Shown in pieces: positions 9,801 to 17,000 of a stretch of 64,000 nucleotides of DNA. How positions within the stretch are numbered: position 1 is the stretch's first letter; each line of letters opens with the position of its first letter. Source of the DNA: JANLYQ01 sp031365725 (GTDB lineage Bacteria; Actinomycetota; Actinomycetes; JACCUZ01); NCBI GenBank assembly GCA_031365725.1, contig JANLYQ010000031.1, positions 1 to 64,000 on the forward strand, written 5' to 3'. The position numbers and the translations under genes were made by a program. The notes beneath the pieces were generated by a model. The model did no database searches. It worked only from the letters and a program-made list of their open reading frames with translations, and was not told the origin of the DNA.

Positions 9801-10492
9801 CCGTTGAAGTCGGCCGTCGCCACGGTTCCGTCAGCGAAATTTCCCTGGCGGGTGCCGGTTGTGCTGTCCAACGCGATCAACCCGAAGTTGGTGTTCCCGT
9901 TGACGCCGAGCCACACTCCGACATACACCCGGTTGCGACCCTCGTCGATAGCGAGTGAGGTGCCGTGGTCGTTGGGGTTGCCGCCGATCGCCTGGATGAC
10001 CACGCCGTCACCGTTGGCGCCCCAGGACGGGTCGGGTACACCGCCGGGCGTGAGCCGCAGGACGGCCACCTGTGGCGAGCCGTTGTTCGGCAAGGCGGAG
10101 GTCACGTAGGTGCGCCCGAGCGAGTCCTGGGCCAGCGCTCCTTTGGGGTCGTCACCCGGCGTGCCGGCGTCCCAGAAGACTGGGCCGTTGGTACCCCAGC
10201 CCGGGTCGATGCTGCCACCGGGCAGCAGCCGGTAGATGTACATGCCTGACGGGCCGGCGGTCATGAACGCCGCGACGATCCTGCCGTCCGGCTGCACCAC
10301 CGAGGAGTCCAGCGCGCCGCCGAAACCGTTGCCTGCGCTCCAGACGCCGCCCGGGCCGAACGTCGGGTCCAGCGACCCTGGCCCGCTGGTCGGAGGAGCG
10401 GCCTGCGCGGTCGTGAACGGCAGGATGCTCAGTGGTGCGGCCAGCAGCCCCATCAGGACAGCAAGGATCAGACCCCGACGGCGTTGCTGCAT
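3872..10492 (-). CDS. Giant secreted protein: delta-60 repeats, PLRGS arrays, gingipain-like (C25) region, PxKF domain
   Basis: 2206 residues. A signal peptide (MQQRRRGLILAVLMGLLAAP...AQA) precedes delta-60 beta-propeller-like repeats (PGSLDPTFGPGG and about six similar units, roughly residues 30-450). Nine PLRGS pentapeptides follow near 650-694 and three more near 1106-1121. Around 1300-1640 the text resembles peptidase C25 (gingipain): IVIAGGDIVVPMARVQ, VPDVALGRLVETPTD, NAHYDAYR, then FTIGCHAGLSVAD, whose Cys and preceding His could form the dyad. The C-terminus carries Ig-like stretches and a PxKF domain (FKKGSFIPVRFQL). I chose ATG 10492 because GGGAGG lies 6 bases upstream; an ATG at 10519 has its GGGGAGG directly abutting. 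It is probably a surface or shed protease-like protein. Catalysis is unproven. Confidence 0.85.
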   Translation of the reverse strand: MQQRRRGLILAVLMGLLAAPLSILPFTTAQAAPPTSGPGSLDPTFGPGGVWSAGNGFGGALDSSVVQPDGRIVAAFMTAGPSGMYIYRLLPGGSIDPGWGTNGPVFWDAGTPGDDPKGALAQDSLGRTYVTSALPNNGSPQVAVLRLTPGGVPDPSWGANGDGVVIQAIGGNPNDHGTSLAIDEGRNRVYVGVWLGVNGNTNFGLIALDSTTGTRQGNFADGTVATADFNGGDDTVRDIAVAPNGDVVLAGYVRATNQGGDDVGLARFRPDGTLDSGFGNGGLAEHDFASGANDGARSVVVTSSGRIFITLRDEAGSLVRGGVAAYSPSGVLDTSFGRLDNATGDGLAVTDYGASGDNAGIALDEAGRLVVTGSAGGAPVISRLVDDRYASDTTFNSSGLESLSCPGGGGGASSAAVQPDGQIIVVGACPEAVPPFNANVPTVWRLKGGNEVPLPTVPTGGGDGVAGGKLTASGISVVPIGGAGGGRTLTVNPGQNFTLSYTWTMTGASAASCPGCIDQNIAGFVNRGPQMCTDMGQTEATGGSGAASSTLTAPTFPGRYYLAVHTVQFFGCAATGDPQAPGWGDRPQPWTLPSGPGPEAYLAAIDVVGLGGVTVTTSQTTAAAGHHVTPVDGIPADALTGTLASLQSAPLRGSPLRGSPLRGSPLRGSPLRGSPLRGSPLRGSPLRGSPLRGSPIPLSQVPLDAPNTWTAVLAGTVYASQPVQNVTLQQVLDLTPPPAAVQALSLADIDLSRTALRNVSMVAFLLGNTPAGNLGLALPAGTDTTQSLIGLELGGLDLTSVYAAGVHLKGKLLVDAPISNVRLGDMWLSQTPLGAVPLSAVPASWYRCTSSPGNACSTLADAQANDVGAGLTDVATVGALMAMAGAPDATVGQLLLGLVPRDQLGYERLGEDTVAAASPLPSTGVTISATFGLICQGSGPLSAVIDLPTGFRALPGSQHIDVTGTGPLTATASTTGGKVTIETVLSGCTGAQTGTASLQTEPGIDLGPVTTDATVTYLGTTTGSAAPTAITVGDNPALTPVPISNAGAPQPTVFLGHISAPGEQDTYTLPSMAGGSTVTVSLGGVTPGHDDDLSVFGPGTPELRAAPLRGSPLRGSPLRGSAVDDTTLDPSTGASTSSPDVQADVPVQPPAGSTVLGVSANRGDANESVSYRVPEGGTSAPTQVVVSGYNGSFDTTTAYTLLVAVTPPETPPACATQAFPFAGQGTTGAAVTAPLPSSTQTIVLTSQKRLGDLFGATAASSVTGRLATLVARGDVSGTVVPVEGDAAVRAAYAAWDASPCSASKANDVVAAINAYVDRLRSGLPGLRNIVIAGGDIVVPMARVQDRMALDNEASYAGDQVYSGNDNAVSGSLRAGYLLSDDPYGDVNPIPWLDGQAYVPDVALGRLVETPTDITRAVDAYVASNGIRTPNTAYTAGYDFNADGAQLVADTLATKVPTGSARTSISSAWTRDDAIAGLAAAAHGYASVNAHYDAYRALPANENSGGTQNQLLTTADLPGDLTGGVLFTIGCHAGLSVADTFVATPTEAARKADWAQTVSARGGVYAANTGYGYGDSVAVAYSERLMADFAKNLDGSMTVGQALMFAKQSGVHLPLSVVDVKVLEEATFYGLPMYRLGAAGVSAPSAVPSAPAVGTSTAVGPPVTADFGTAAGRHLVLQNTTRGSYYAVQDGAGPLQAPLAIPGQPLEPQTGDAYPVRLDGQRAHGVLLDALRSHLTASDGGFDPVYSSAVPDASSTTPEPASVGSFFPSHLTGLVERATPQGLREVVVLTPGQFRSSGPTSGLGFQQLADTVGYHLLYSDKNDVEPPAISTVNGTITAGIATFTVTTPATDAATARVLFLTRSSTSAQSWSVVDLVTTGGGTFTGTASVGASTTQVEQYFVQLVDSANNVAVSSKKGQDYSAAPAPLVGAPVITVAGTPVGGTYTGPQQVTLTGDGTLTYVRDGGARTPYTVPFTVSGTGTHTIVATNAGGSTTTTFSIAAPAPPTVSISSPSATTLYTAGQRIDASFACNGTDVVSCVSTPATPDTTAGQHTFSVRATDSGGRTGTASVTYTVGKSPFIGFLQPVNDATAPTSPTSVFKKGSFIPVRFQLVESDGKPISDLRAVKLVLAGEARLTWTANGTTSAAVNEAVYPGPAFVKGYFLYDPFTKTFLYNLPTSGLVSGSTYTLTVRFVTGYAADHSVTIGIR
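7130..7174 (-). repeat. Second PLRGS array (3 units of 15 bp)
   Basis: Three tandem 15-bp units encode PLRGS three times in the giant secreted protein, about 410 residues C-terminal of the larger array. Similar codons are reused, so the arrays may share an origin by duplication. Confidence 0.9.
8411..8545 (-). repeat. PLRGS array (9 units of 15 bp)
   Basis: Nine perfect-length 15-bp units encode nine consecutive PLRGS pentapeptides. Third-position changes between units show that the array is old enough to have diverged at silent sites while the peptide stayed constant. It is followed by leucine-spaced text (SPIPLSQVPL, LADIDLSRTALRNVSM) that may continue a beta-helix. Confidence 0.95.
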
Positions 10493-10717
10493 GTTGTTCC
10501 TCCCCAGGCGGACGCGCATCCTCCCCTGGCTGATCGTCTACTCATTCGCGGCAGGAGACCACCACCCGTTTGGGCTATTGCTCATGCCGCCTGATGCCCT
10601 TTCGTGCCGGTTCCCGGGCAATGCCTGCCATAGCGGGCATTGATGTCGACGGCGGGCATCATCGCGGGCCAGACTCACGCCAGGGCGGTCGGTCGGCACC
10701 CCCGACGAGAGGACGCA

Positions 10718-13700
10718 GTGGCAGAGGGCACGCAGGGGCAGGCGCCCGTAGGGGGAGTGGCGGACCAACCGCACCCGCTGGCGCCGTACGTCTCGCGCAC
10801 GGCCCTGGACTGGCTCGCCGACGAGGCACGCGACGACCAGCGGACCATTCGACGAACGGTGCCGGGCACGATCCTGTTCGGTGACGTCGCCGGCTTCACG
10901 CCACTGACCGAACGGCTGGCTCGCCAGGGCAAGGTCGGAGCCGAGGAGCTGACCGACATCCTCAACGCCGTCTTCGGCCAGCTGCTGGCCGTCGCGGACG
11001 GCGTCGACGGTGACCTCATCACCTTCGGTGGGGACGCCCTGTTGTTGCTGTTTACGGGAACTGGCCACGAGGTGCGCGCAGCCGCGTGTGCAGTTCGGCT
11101 GCTGGAGACCCTGCGCCCCTATCGCCGCTTCAAGACCGGCGGGGGCTGGGTGCGGCTGTCGATGTCGATCGGCATTGACAGCGGCGAGGTGCACCTGCTG
11201 CACGTCGGCGACTCGCACCGTGAGCTGTTCGCCGTCGGGCCGGTGGTGACGAGTGCCGTAACTCTCGAGAGCCGTGCGTCGGCCGGCCAGGTACTCCTCG
11301 GGCCGGCTCTCGCAGCTGCACTGCCGGCCGGTGTCGTGGGGCCAGACAACGGGGACGGGCAGCCGTTGCTGGCCGCACCACTCGCCCCTGCTGTTGCTGC
11401 CGGTTCAGCCGACGATCAGCATGCAGCGCACGCGGTGCCTCAGGTGCTTCAGGACCACTTGGGCACCGGGCGCGAGGACGGTGAGCACAGGGTGGCGTCG
11501 TTGGCGTTCCTTGCTTTCCGTGGCACGGATGCGTTGCTGGCGAGCGAGGGACCGGATCGCGTGGCCGCCGAGGTCGGGCGGGTTGTGACTGCGGCGCAAC
11601 AGGCGTGTGTGCGCCACGGTGTGACGTTTCTCGCCACTGATGTCGACGCGGACGGCGGCAAGATCCTCTTCGTGGCCGGTGCCCCTCGCGCCGGGGACCA
11701 GGACGAGGACCGGCTGCTGCTCGCGGTGCGCGAGGCCGTCTCTACCGACGGCGCGCTCTCTCTCCGGGCCGGGGCCAACCGCGGTCGCGCCTTCGCAGTC
11801 GACGTGGGCACGGCGGGGCGCCGCACCTATGCCGTGATGGGCGACGCCACCAACCTGGCGGCCCGGGTGATGGGGAAAGCCGGCCGTGGTCAGCTGCTGG
11901 CCACTCAGGACCTGCTGGACCGGACGCACGGCACCTTCGAGCTGGAACCGCTGGAACCCTTTCTGGTCAAGGGAAAGACCCAACCGGTGAGTGCGGCTGT
12001 CGTCGGTGCGGCCATCGGCGGTCGGGTTGCCGTGAGCTCGCAGCTGCCGTTCGTCGGACGGGCGCAGGAGGTCAGTGTTTTGCGGGCCGCTCTGACCGCG
12101 GCGCAGGGCGGCTCGGGCGGGGTTGTCGAGATCATCGGTGAGCCGGGTCTCGGCAAGTCGCGTCTGGTCGACGAGCTGTGCGGTGCAGTCGGTGATGGCT
12201 TCGTGCTGACGGTCGAGGGCGGGCAGTACACCGCCACCACGCCGTACGCCGCGGTCCGCGCACCCATGCGCCTGCTGGTCGGCGCCACCCAGCAGGACGA
12301 CGACGCGACAGTCGCGGACCGGTTGCAGGCGGCGACCACCGATGCTGCACCGGAAGCACTGCCGTGGCTGCCGCTGTTGGCTGTGCTTCTGGGGGTGGAC
12401 CTGCCCGACACCGCCGAGACTGCTGCGCTAGACCAACGGTTCCGCAGCTCGGTGCGGCACGTGCAGACGACCGCTCTGCTCGCCAAGGTGTTGCCCGCGC
12501 GCACGGTGCTGGTCGTCGAGGATGCGCACTGGCTCGACGATGCGACCGGCGAGCTGCTCGACCACCTGTGCGCGTTGACGACCGAGCGACCGTGGTTGGT
12601 GTGCGTGACCCGGCGACCCGGCGCCCTCGGTTGGCGACCGGAGGCAGCGCTCGGTCGCATCACCATCGAACTGGCGCCCCTCACGGCCGGCGACACCGAC
12701 GAGCTGCTGCGTCAGGTGGCACTCGTTCGACCACTCGCACCGAGCGACCGCGCGATGCTGGCCGCGCGTGGGGCCGGCAACCCGTTGTTCCTGCGTGAGC
12801 TGCTCGGTTCGTTCGTCGGCGGCCAGCACGACGGCGACGTCGTCCTCCCGGACACCTTGGAAGGCGTCATCGGAGCCTCGGTCGATCTGCTGTCCAGGGG
12901 AGAGCGCGAGGTGTTACGGGTCGCTGCTGTGCTGGGTGTCGGCATCGACGCTCCGGTGCTGTCCCGGATGCTCGATCGGCCGGTAGATGACATCGCTCGT
13001 ATCCTGCTCGGCCTGGGGAGGTTTCTCGTCGAGGACCACGGCACGCTGCGCTTCGAGCACGGCATCGTGCGTGACGTCGCCTATGAAGGGCTGCCCTTCC
13101 GGCGACGTCGGGATCTGCACGGCAGGGCCGGGGACCTGCTGCACCTGCGCCTCGCCGAGCAGGAGTCGACCCTGGACTTGTTGGCGCTGCACTATCACTC
13201 GGCCGAGCGGCACGCCGAGGCGTGGTGGTACTGCCGGGAAGCAGCCGAACGGGCCCGTCGCAACACGGCCCCGGTCGAGGCGGCGCGCTACTACCGCTGG
13301 GCGTTGCAGGCTGCCGTGCACCTGCCCGACACCCCGCCCGAGGACCGCGCCGAGGTCGGCGAGCGACTGGGCGACTCACTCGAGCTCGATGGCAGGTACG
13401 ACGACGCGTCGCGCGCCTTCGCCACCGCACGTCGGCTCGTGCGGCACGAACCGATGCGAGTCGCGGGCCTGTTGAAGAAGGAAGGCTGGGTGCGTGAGCG
13501 GTCTGGCCGCTACAGCAACGCCCTTGGCTGGTACACCCGCGCGCAACGTCACATCGCTGATCGCGTCGACGAGGACGCGGCGAGGGCGCGGGCGGCTCTC
13601 GCCATGTCCTACGGTGCTGCGCGCGCCCGCCAAGGCCGTTATGCCGCGTCGATCCCGCACCTCAAGCGGGCCGCCACCGAGGCCGAGCGGCTGGGTGATC

Positions 13701-14569
13701 TTCCGACGCTGGCTCACACCTACTACTTGCTCGACTGGGCCCTCACCGACCTGGGCCGCCCCGAGGCGGAGTTCTACCGCGAGAAGGCGCTGCCCATCTA
13801 CGAGGAGCTGGGCGACCTGGTGGGACAGGCCACGGTGCTCAACAACCTCGGCATCGATGCCTACTACGAGGGCAGGTGGGACGAGGCGAGGGGGTTCTAC
13901 GAGCGCAGCCGAGACGTGTGTCGCCGGTCGGGCAACGTGGTCATGGACGGCACCGCACTGAACAACATCGGCGAGATCCTCTCTGATCAAGGCCACCTCG
14001 ACCAGGCCGACGCCGTCTTCCATGAGGCGTTGGCATTGTGGCGTTCGGTCCGCTATCCGGTGGGGCTCGGACTCTGCCTGAGCAACCTCGGCCGCGTCGC
14101 AAGCCGCGCCGGTCGCTTCGACGAGGCCAGTGCGCGGTACGGCGAGGCGCGTGAGCACTTCGTGGCGATCGGCGCGGACGCCTTTGTCGTCGAGCTGGAC
14201 AGCCGAGTGGCCGAGCTGCTGGTGCTGCAGGGTGAGGGTGCAGCCGCGTTGCCGGTCGTGACGTCGGCGTTGCTGCGCGCGGAGTCACTCGGTGGCATGC
14301 CGGTCGTGCTGGCGATGCTGGAGCGACTGCAGGGTCTTGCGTTGTTCCAGACGGGACAGCTGAGAGCAGCATTGCGGGCGCTGCACCGCAGCCGAGGCCG
14401 CGCGACCGAGGCCAACGCCGACTTCGAGCTCGCGCTGACCCTGCACGAGTGGTCCCGGATCGCGACCGTCACCGGCGACCGCAATGCTGAGGGCATGACC
14501 CTGTCGGCGCAGATGCTGCTCGACCGTCTCGGTGTCATCCACCTGGCCGAGGCAGTGCTGCCGTCGTGA
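10718..14569 (+). CDS. Class III nucleotidyl cyclase / AAA ATPase / TPR regulator
   Basis: 1283 residues. A class III cyclase domain comes first (TILFGDVAGFTPLTERL near 52-68, and TFGGDALLLLF): both metal-binding Asp positions are present. A second, degenerate cyclase-like domain follows (LAFLAFRGTDALL, ...YAVMGDATNLAARVM), without the first metal Asp. An AAA_16/NB-ARC type ATPase then begins at EIIGEPGLGKSRLVDEL (about 475), with Walker B-like TVLVVEDAHWLDD. The last 400 residues are TPR-like (YYRWALQAAVHLP, ATVLNNLGIDAYYEGRWDEA, LNNIGEILSDQGHLDQA). This architecture is known in actinobacterial signalling ATPases. GTG 10718 was preferred because GAGAGGA lies just upstream; an in-frame start at 10640 would add 26 residues. 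Confidence 0.88.
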   Translation: MAEGTQGQAPVGGVADQPHPLAPYVSRTALDWLADEARDDQRTIRRTVPGTILFGDVAGFTPLTERLARQGKVGAEELTDILNAVFGQLLAVADGVDGDLITFGGDALLLLFTGTGHEVRAAACAVRLLETLRPYRRFKTGGGWVRLSMSIGIDSGEVHLLHVGDSHRELFAVGPVVTSAVTLESRASAGQVLLGPALAAALPAGVVGPDNGDGQPLLAAPLAPAVAAGSADDQHAAHAVPQVLQDHLGTGREDGEHRVASLAFLAFRGTDALLASEGPDRVAAEVGRVVTAAQQACVRHGVTFLATDVDADGGKILFVAGAPRAGDQDEDRLLLAVREAVSTDGALSLRAGANRGRAFAVDVGTAGRRTYAVMGDATNLAARVMGKAGRGQLLATQDLLDRTHGTFELEPLEPFLVKGKTQPVSAAVVGAAIGGRVAVSSQLPFVGRAQEVSVLRAALTAAQGGSGGVVEIIGEPGLGKSRLVDELCGAVGDGFVLTVEGGQYTATTPYAAVRAPMRLLVGATQQDDDATVADRLQAATTDAAPEALPWLPLLAVLLGVDLPDTAETAALDQRFRSSVRHVQTTALLAKVLPARTVLVVEDAHWLDDATGELLDHLCALTTERPWLVCVTRRPGALGWRPEAALGRITIELAPLTAGDTDELLRQVALVRPLAPSDRAMLAARGAGNPLFLRELLGSFVGGQHDGDVVLPDTLEGVIGASVDLLSRGEREVLRVAAVLGVGIDAPVLSRMLDRPVDDIARILLGLGRFLVEDHGTLRFEHGIVRDVAYEGLPFRRRRDLHGRAGDLLHLRLAEQESTLDLLALHYHSAERHAEAWWYCREAAERARRNTAPVEAARYYRWALQAAVHLPDTPPEDRAEVGERLGDSLELDGRYDDASRAFATARRLVRHEPMRVAGLLKKEGWVRERSGRYSNALGWYTRAQRHIADRVDEDAARARAALAMSYGAARARQGRYAASIPHLKRAATEAERLGDLPTLAHTYYLLDWALTDLGRPEAEFYREKALPIYEELGDLVGQATVLNNLGIDAYYEGRWDEARGFYERSRDVCRRSGNVVMDGTALNNIGEILSDQGHLDQADAVFHEALALWRSVRYPVGLGLCLSNLGRVASRAGRFDEASARYGEAREHFVAIGADAFVVELDSRVAELLVLQGEGAAALPVVTSALLRAESLGGMPVVLAMLERLQGLALFQTGQLRAALRALHRSRGRATEANADFELALTLHEWSRIATVTGDRNAEGMTLSAQMLLDRLGVIHLAEAVLPS

Positions 14570-15180
14570 GCGCCGGGGCTGACATTCCCGAGCTGCTGGT
14601 GGCCGACGCGGCTGCGTGGCGCAGGTGGCTGAGCAGACATCGCACCGAGCCGACCGGTGTCTGGCTGGTGCTTGCCAAGAAGGACAAGGACGGCCCCACG
14701 ACGCTGACCTACGACCAGGCGCTCGACGAAGCCCTGTGCCATGGCTGGATCGACGGCCAGACCAGGCGCCGTGACGATGTCACGTGGTACCAGCGCTTCA
14801 CCCCTCGGCGTACCCGAAGCATGTGGTCGGCCCGCAACATCGGAATCATCACCCGGTTGGAGAAGGAAGGGCGGATGCAGCCGGCGGGCATCGCCGAGGT
14901 GGAGCGGGCCAAGGCTGACGGACGGTGGGAGGCGGCCTACGCCGGCGCGGCCACCATCGAGGTGCCGCACGACCTTGCGGCTGCGATCGCCGCCGAGCCG
15001 CGCGCGGCGGCGATGTTCGGGATCCTCACCAGCCAGAACCGGTTCGCCGTCATCTTCCGGACCAACGGGGCCAAGCGCGCCGACACCCGCGCGAGGCGCA
15101 TCGCCCAGTTCGTCGCCATGCTGGCCCGCGGCGAGACCGTCTATCCGCAGAAGCGGACGCTGCCCGACGTCAGCTCGTGA
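14566..15180 (+). CDS. YdeI/OmpD-associated family protein
   Basis: 204 residues. The N-terminal half matches the YdeI-like family: WRRWLSRHRTEPTGVWLVL, LTYDQALDEALCHGWIDGQ and RFTPRRTRSMWSARN are its hallmark positions. The C-terminal helical part (LAAAIAAEPRAAAMFG...RIAQFVAML) is the usual second module. The family is widespread; members have been linked to bacteriocin or peptide tolerance, but the biochemical role is unknown. It starts at a GTG overlapping the cyclase gene's stop by 4 bp, so the two are co-transcribed. It converges with acdS, with 10 bp between stops. Confidence 0.85.
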   Translation: MSAGADIPELLVADAAAWRRWLSRHRTEPTGVWLVLAKKDKDGPTTLTYDQALDEALCHGWIDGQTRRRDDVTWYQRFTPRRTRSMWSARNIGIITRLEKEGRMQPAGIAEVERAKADGRWEAAYAGAATIEVPHDLAAAIAAEPRAAAMFGILTSQNRFAVIFRTNGAKRADTRARRIAQFVAMLARGETVYPQKRTLPDVSS

Positions 15181-15190
15181 CCAGGACCTG

Positions 15191-16201
15191 TCAGCTGGTG
15201 AAGAGTGCGCTGTAGGCGTTGAGGGCCGGCTGGCCGCCGAGGTGGGCGTAGAGCACCGTCGAGTCGGCTGGGATGTCGCCGGTCGTGACGAGATCGATCA
15301 GCGCCGCCATCGACTTGCCCTCGTAAACGGTGTCGAGGATGACGCCTTCGAGCCGACCGACGAGCCGGATCGCGTCCAGCGTGGACTGCACCGGGATGCC
15401 GTAGCGGTCGCCGGCCCAGCCCTCGAGGAGGGTGATCTCGTCGTCGCGCAGGTGCCGACCGAGTCCGACCAGCTTTGCGGTCGCCCGGGCGATGCGCTCC
15501 ACCTGGGCGCGGGTCTCGGCCAGGGTCGCCGAGGCATCGATGCCGATGACCCGACGCGGCCGGTCCTGTCCGGCGAAGCCCGCGATCATGCCGGCCTGCG
15601 TCGATCCGGTGACGGTGCACACGACGACGGTGTCGAAGAAGACACCAAGGTCACGTTCCTGCGCTTCGACCTCGGCCGCCCAGCCAGCGAAACCGAGTCC
15701 ACCGAGCCGGTGGTCAGAACCACCGGCCGGGATGCCGTACGGCGTCCCGCCCCGGCGGCGAACGTCCTCGAGTGCGTCGTTCCAGCTGTCCTTGAACCCG
15801 ATGCCGAAGCCGGCCGGGTCGAGTCGCACCTCGGCACCCATGATGCGCGACAGCATGATGTTGCCGACGCGGTCGTTGACGGCGTCGGGCCAGTCGACCC
15901 ACTTCTCCTGCACCAGAACCGCGGCCATGCCGAGGTGCGCGGCAACGGCCGCGACCTGGCGGGTGTGGTTGGACTGATAGCCACCGATGGACACCAGAGT
16001 GTCGGCGCCGACGGCAATCGCCTCGGGGACGATGTACTCGAGCTTGCGCGTCTTGTTGCCGCCGTAGGCCAAGCCGCTGTTGCAGTCCTCGCGCTTGGCC
16101 CAGATCGCCGCGCCGCCTAGGTGACTGGTCAGCCGCTCCAGCCGGTGCACCGGGCTCGGGCCGAACAGCAGCGGATAGCGCGGGAAGTCCTCGATCGGCA
16201 T
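15191..16201 (-). CDS. acdS: 1-aminocyclopropane-1-carboxylate deaminase
   Basis: 336 residues, the family length. PLP-dependent fold type II enzyme that cleaves the ethylene precursor ACC to 2-oxobutanoate and ammonia. Family landmarks: NKTRKLEYIVPEA with the PLP-binding Lys, SIGGYQSNHTRQVAAVAAHLG, VNDRVGNIMLSRIMGAEVRL, TVYEGKSMAAL carrying the Tyr-Glu pair that separates ACC deaminase from D-cysteine desulfhydrase, and LYAHLGGQPALNAY. It is usually cytoplasmic and associated with plant-linked or soil life, so it suggests a rhizosphere or soil habitat. It is transcribed alone or with nothing obvious; no Lrp-type acdR is adjacent. A D-cysteine desulfhydrase is the main alternative, less likely given the YEGK site. 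Confidence 0.92.
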   Translation of the reverse strand: MPIEDFPRYPLLFGPSPVHRLERLTSHLGGAAIWAKREDCNSGLAYGGNKTRKLEYIVPEAIAVGADTLVSIGGYQSNHTRQVAAVAAHLGMAAVLVQEKWVDWPDAVNDRVGNIMLSRIMGAEVRLDPAGFGIGFKDSWNDALEDVRRRGGTPYGIPAGGSDHRLGGLGFAGWAAEVEAQERDLGVFFDTVVVCTVTGSTQAGMIAGFAGQDRPRRVIGIDASATLAETRAQVERIARATAKLVGLGRHLRDDEITLLEGWAGDRYGIPVQSTLDAIRLVGRLEGVILDTVYEGKSMAALIDLVTTGDIPADSTVLYAHLGGQPALNAYSALFTS

Positions 16202-16239
16202 GGGATCCGGCTCCGGATTATCTTGGCGGTGACGTCGGG

Positions 16240-16860
16240 TCAGGCGAGGGCAAGGCCCACGAGCATCGACACCATCGCCAGGCTCATGGCGCTGCGGCAG
16301 GACAGCGACGGGGCGGAGACGGCGGCCCGCACCTCAGCCCGACCCACCACCTGTCGCAGGTCGCGCAGGTCGCCCGCGGCCGCCACCACGACGGTGCAGG
16401 CAAGCGCCAGGACGCCGAGCCAGCGCAGCGCGCTGACCCCCGCGGCACTCGCGCCTTGCATTGACATCGACATCGACGCGGACATCGACGCGGGCATCGG
16501 CGCGGCGCCGACAACGACCAGCCCGAGCATGACCAGCATGGAGCTCAGATGGGCGACAATCCCCGTGTGCGCAGGGCTACGACGACGCTCGCTCACCAGC
16601 GGCCGGACCACAAACCACCCCAGCGCCCCGGACACAGGCACCAGCAGGAACGCGGCGGGGCGCACCTGCACCGGTGCCACCACGAGCGCCAGCATCGCTG
16701 CTGCCATGAGCAGGTGCCCCACGGCAGCCTCGCGCTCGCCGTACGGCGACGTGGTCTGGCGTCGACCCCACCTGTCACGCACGTGCTGCACGACAACAGC
16801 AGTGACGGCCCCGGCGAGGGCGAAGGCGAGCAGCACGCGCAGCCACCCGGTCGGCATCAT
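16240..16860 (-). CDS. DUF5134-like integral membrane protein
   Basis: 206 residues with about six predicted membrane helices: LRVLLAFALAGAVTAVVV, GHLLMAAAMLALVVAP, AAFLLVPVSGALGWFVV, HLSSMLVMLGLVVVGAAP, LRWLGVLALACTVVVAAAG and MSLAMVSMLVGLALA. The GHLLMAAAMLAL...HLSSMLVML spacing with conserved His and Met residues resembles DUF5134 proteins of Actinobacteria. Their function is unknown; a Met/Ser-rich loop (MPASMSASMSMSMQ) might bind a metal, which is only a guess. It is divergent from the cox operon across a large inverted repeat. Confidence 0.6.
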   Translation of the reverse strand: MMPTGWLRVLLAFALAGAVTAVVVQHVRDRWGRRQTTSPYGEREAAVGHLLMAAAMLALVVAPVQVRPAAFLLVPVSGALGWFVVRPLVSERRRSPAHTGIVAHLSSMLVMLGLVVVGAAPMPASMSASMSMSMQGASAAGVSALRWLGVLALACTVVVAAAGDLRDLRQVVGRAEVRAAVSAPSLSCRSAMSLAMVSMLVGLALA

Positions 16861-16892
16861 CGTCGTTGAGCATCGCGCTTGTTCGAAGGGCG

Positions 16893-16932
16893 GTCAACGG
16901 CCACCTAAGGGTTTGCTTAGGTGACCGTTGAC
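16893..16932. promoter_or_regulatory. 17-bp inverted repeat between the DUF5134 gene and the cox operon
   Basis: Arms at 16893-16909 and 16916-16932 pair in 16 of 17 positions (GTCAACGG-c-CACCTAAG against CTTAGGTG-a-CCGTTGAC) around a six-base centre. The right arm runs into a TTGACA box, so an operator for a dimeric regulator is more likely than a terminator. Confidence 0.7.
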
Positions 16933-16958
16933 ACGGACGGCATGCAGGTCCGGATACT
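16928..16958 (+). promoter_or_regulatory. Candidate cox operon promoter
   Basis: A perfect TTGACA -35 hexamer (16928-16933) is followed after 19 bp by GATACT (16953-16958). The spacing is long and the -10 is weak, which fits a promoter needing activation. The -35 box lies in the right arm of the inverted repeat. Confidence 0.45.
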
Positions 16959-17000
16959 GCGCCGACAGCATTGGCCGCAGGCGTCGAGGAGTGGCAACCC

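Noticed and set aside
10620..10645. Small dyad AATGCC/GGCATT between the giant secreted gene and the cyclase gene.
   Set aside because: Only six pairs, no promoter elements placed sensibly around it.
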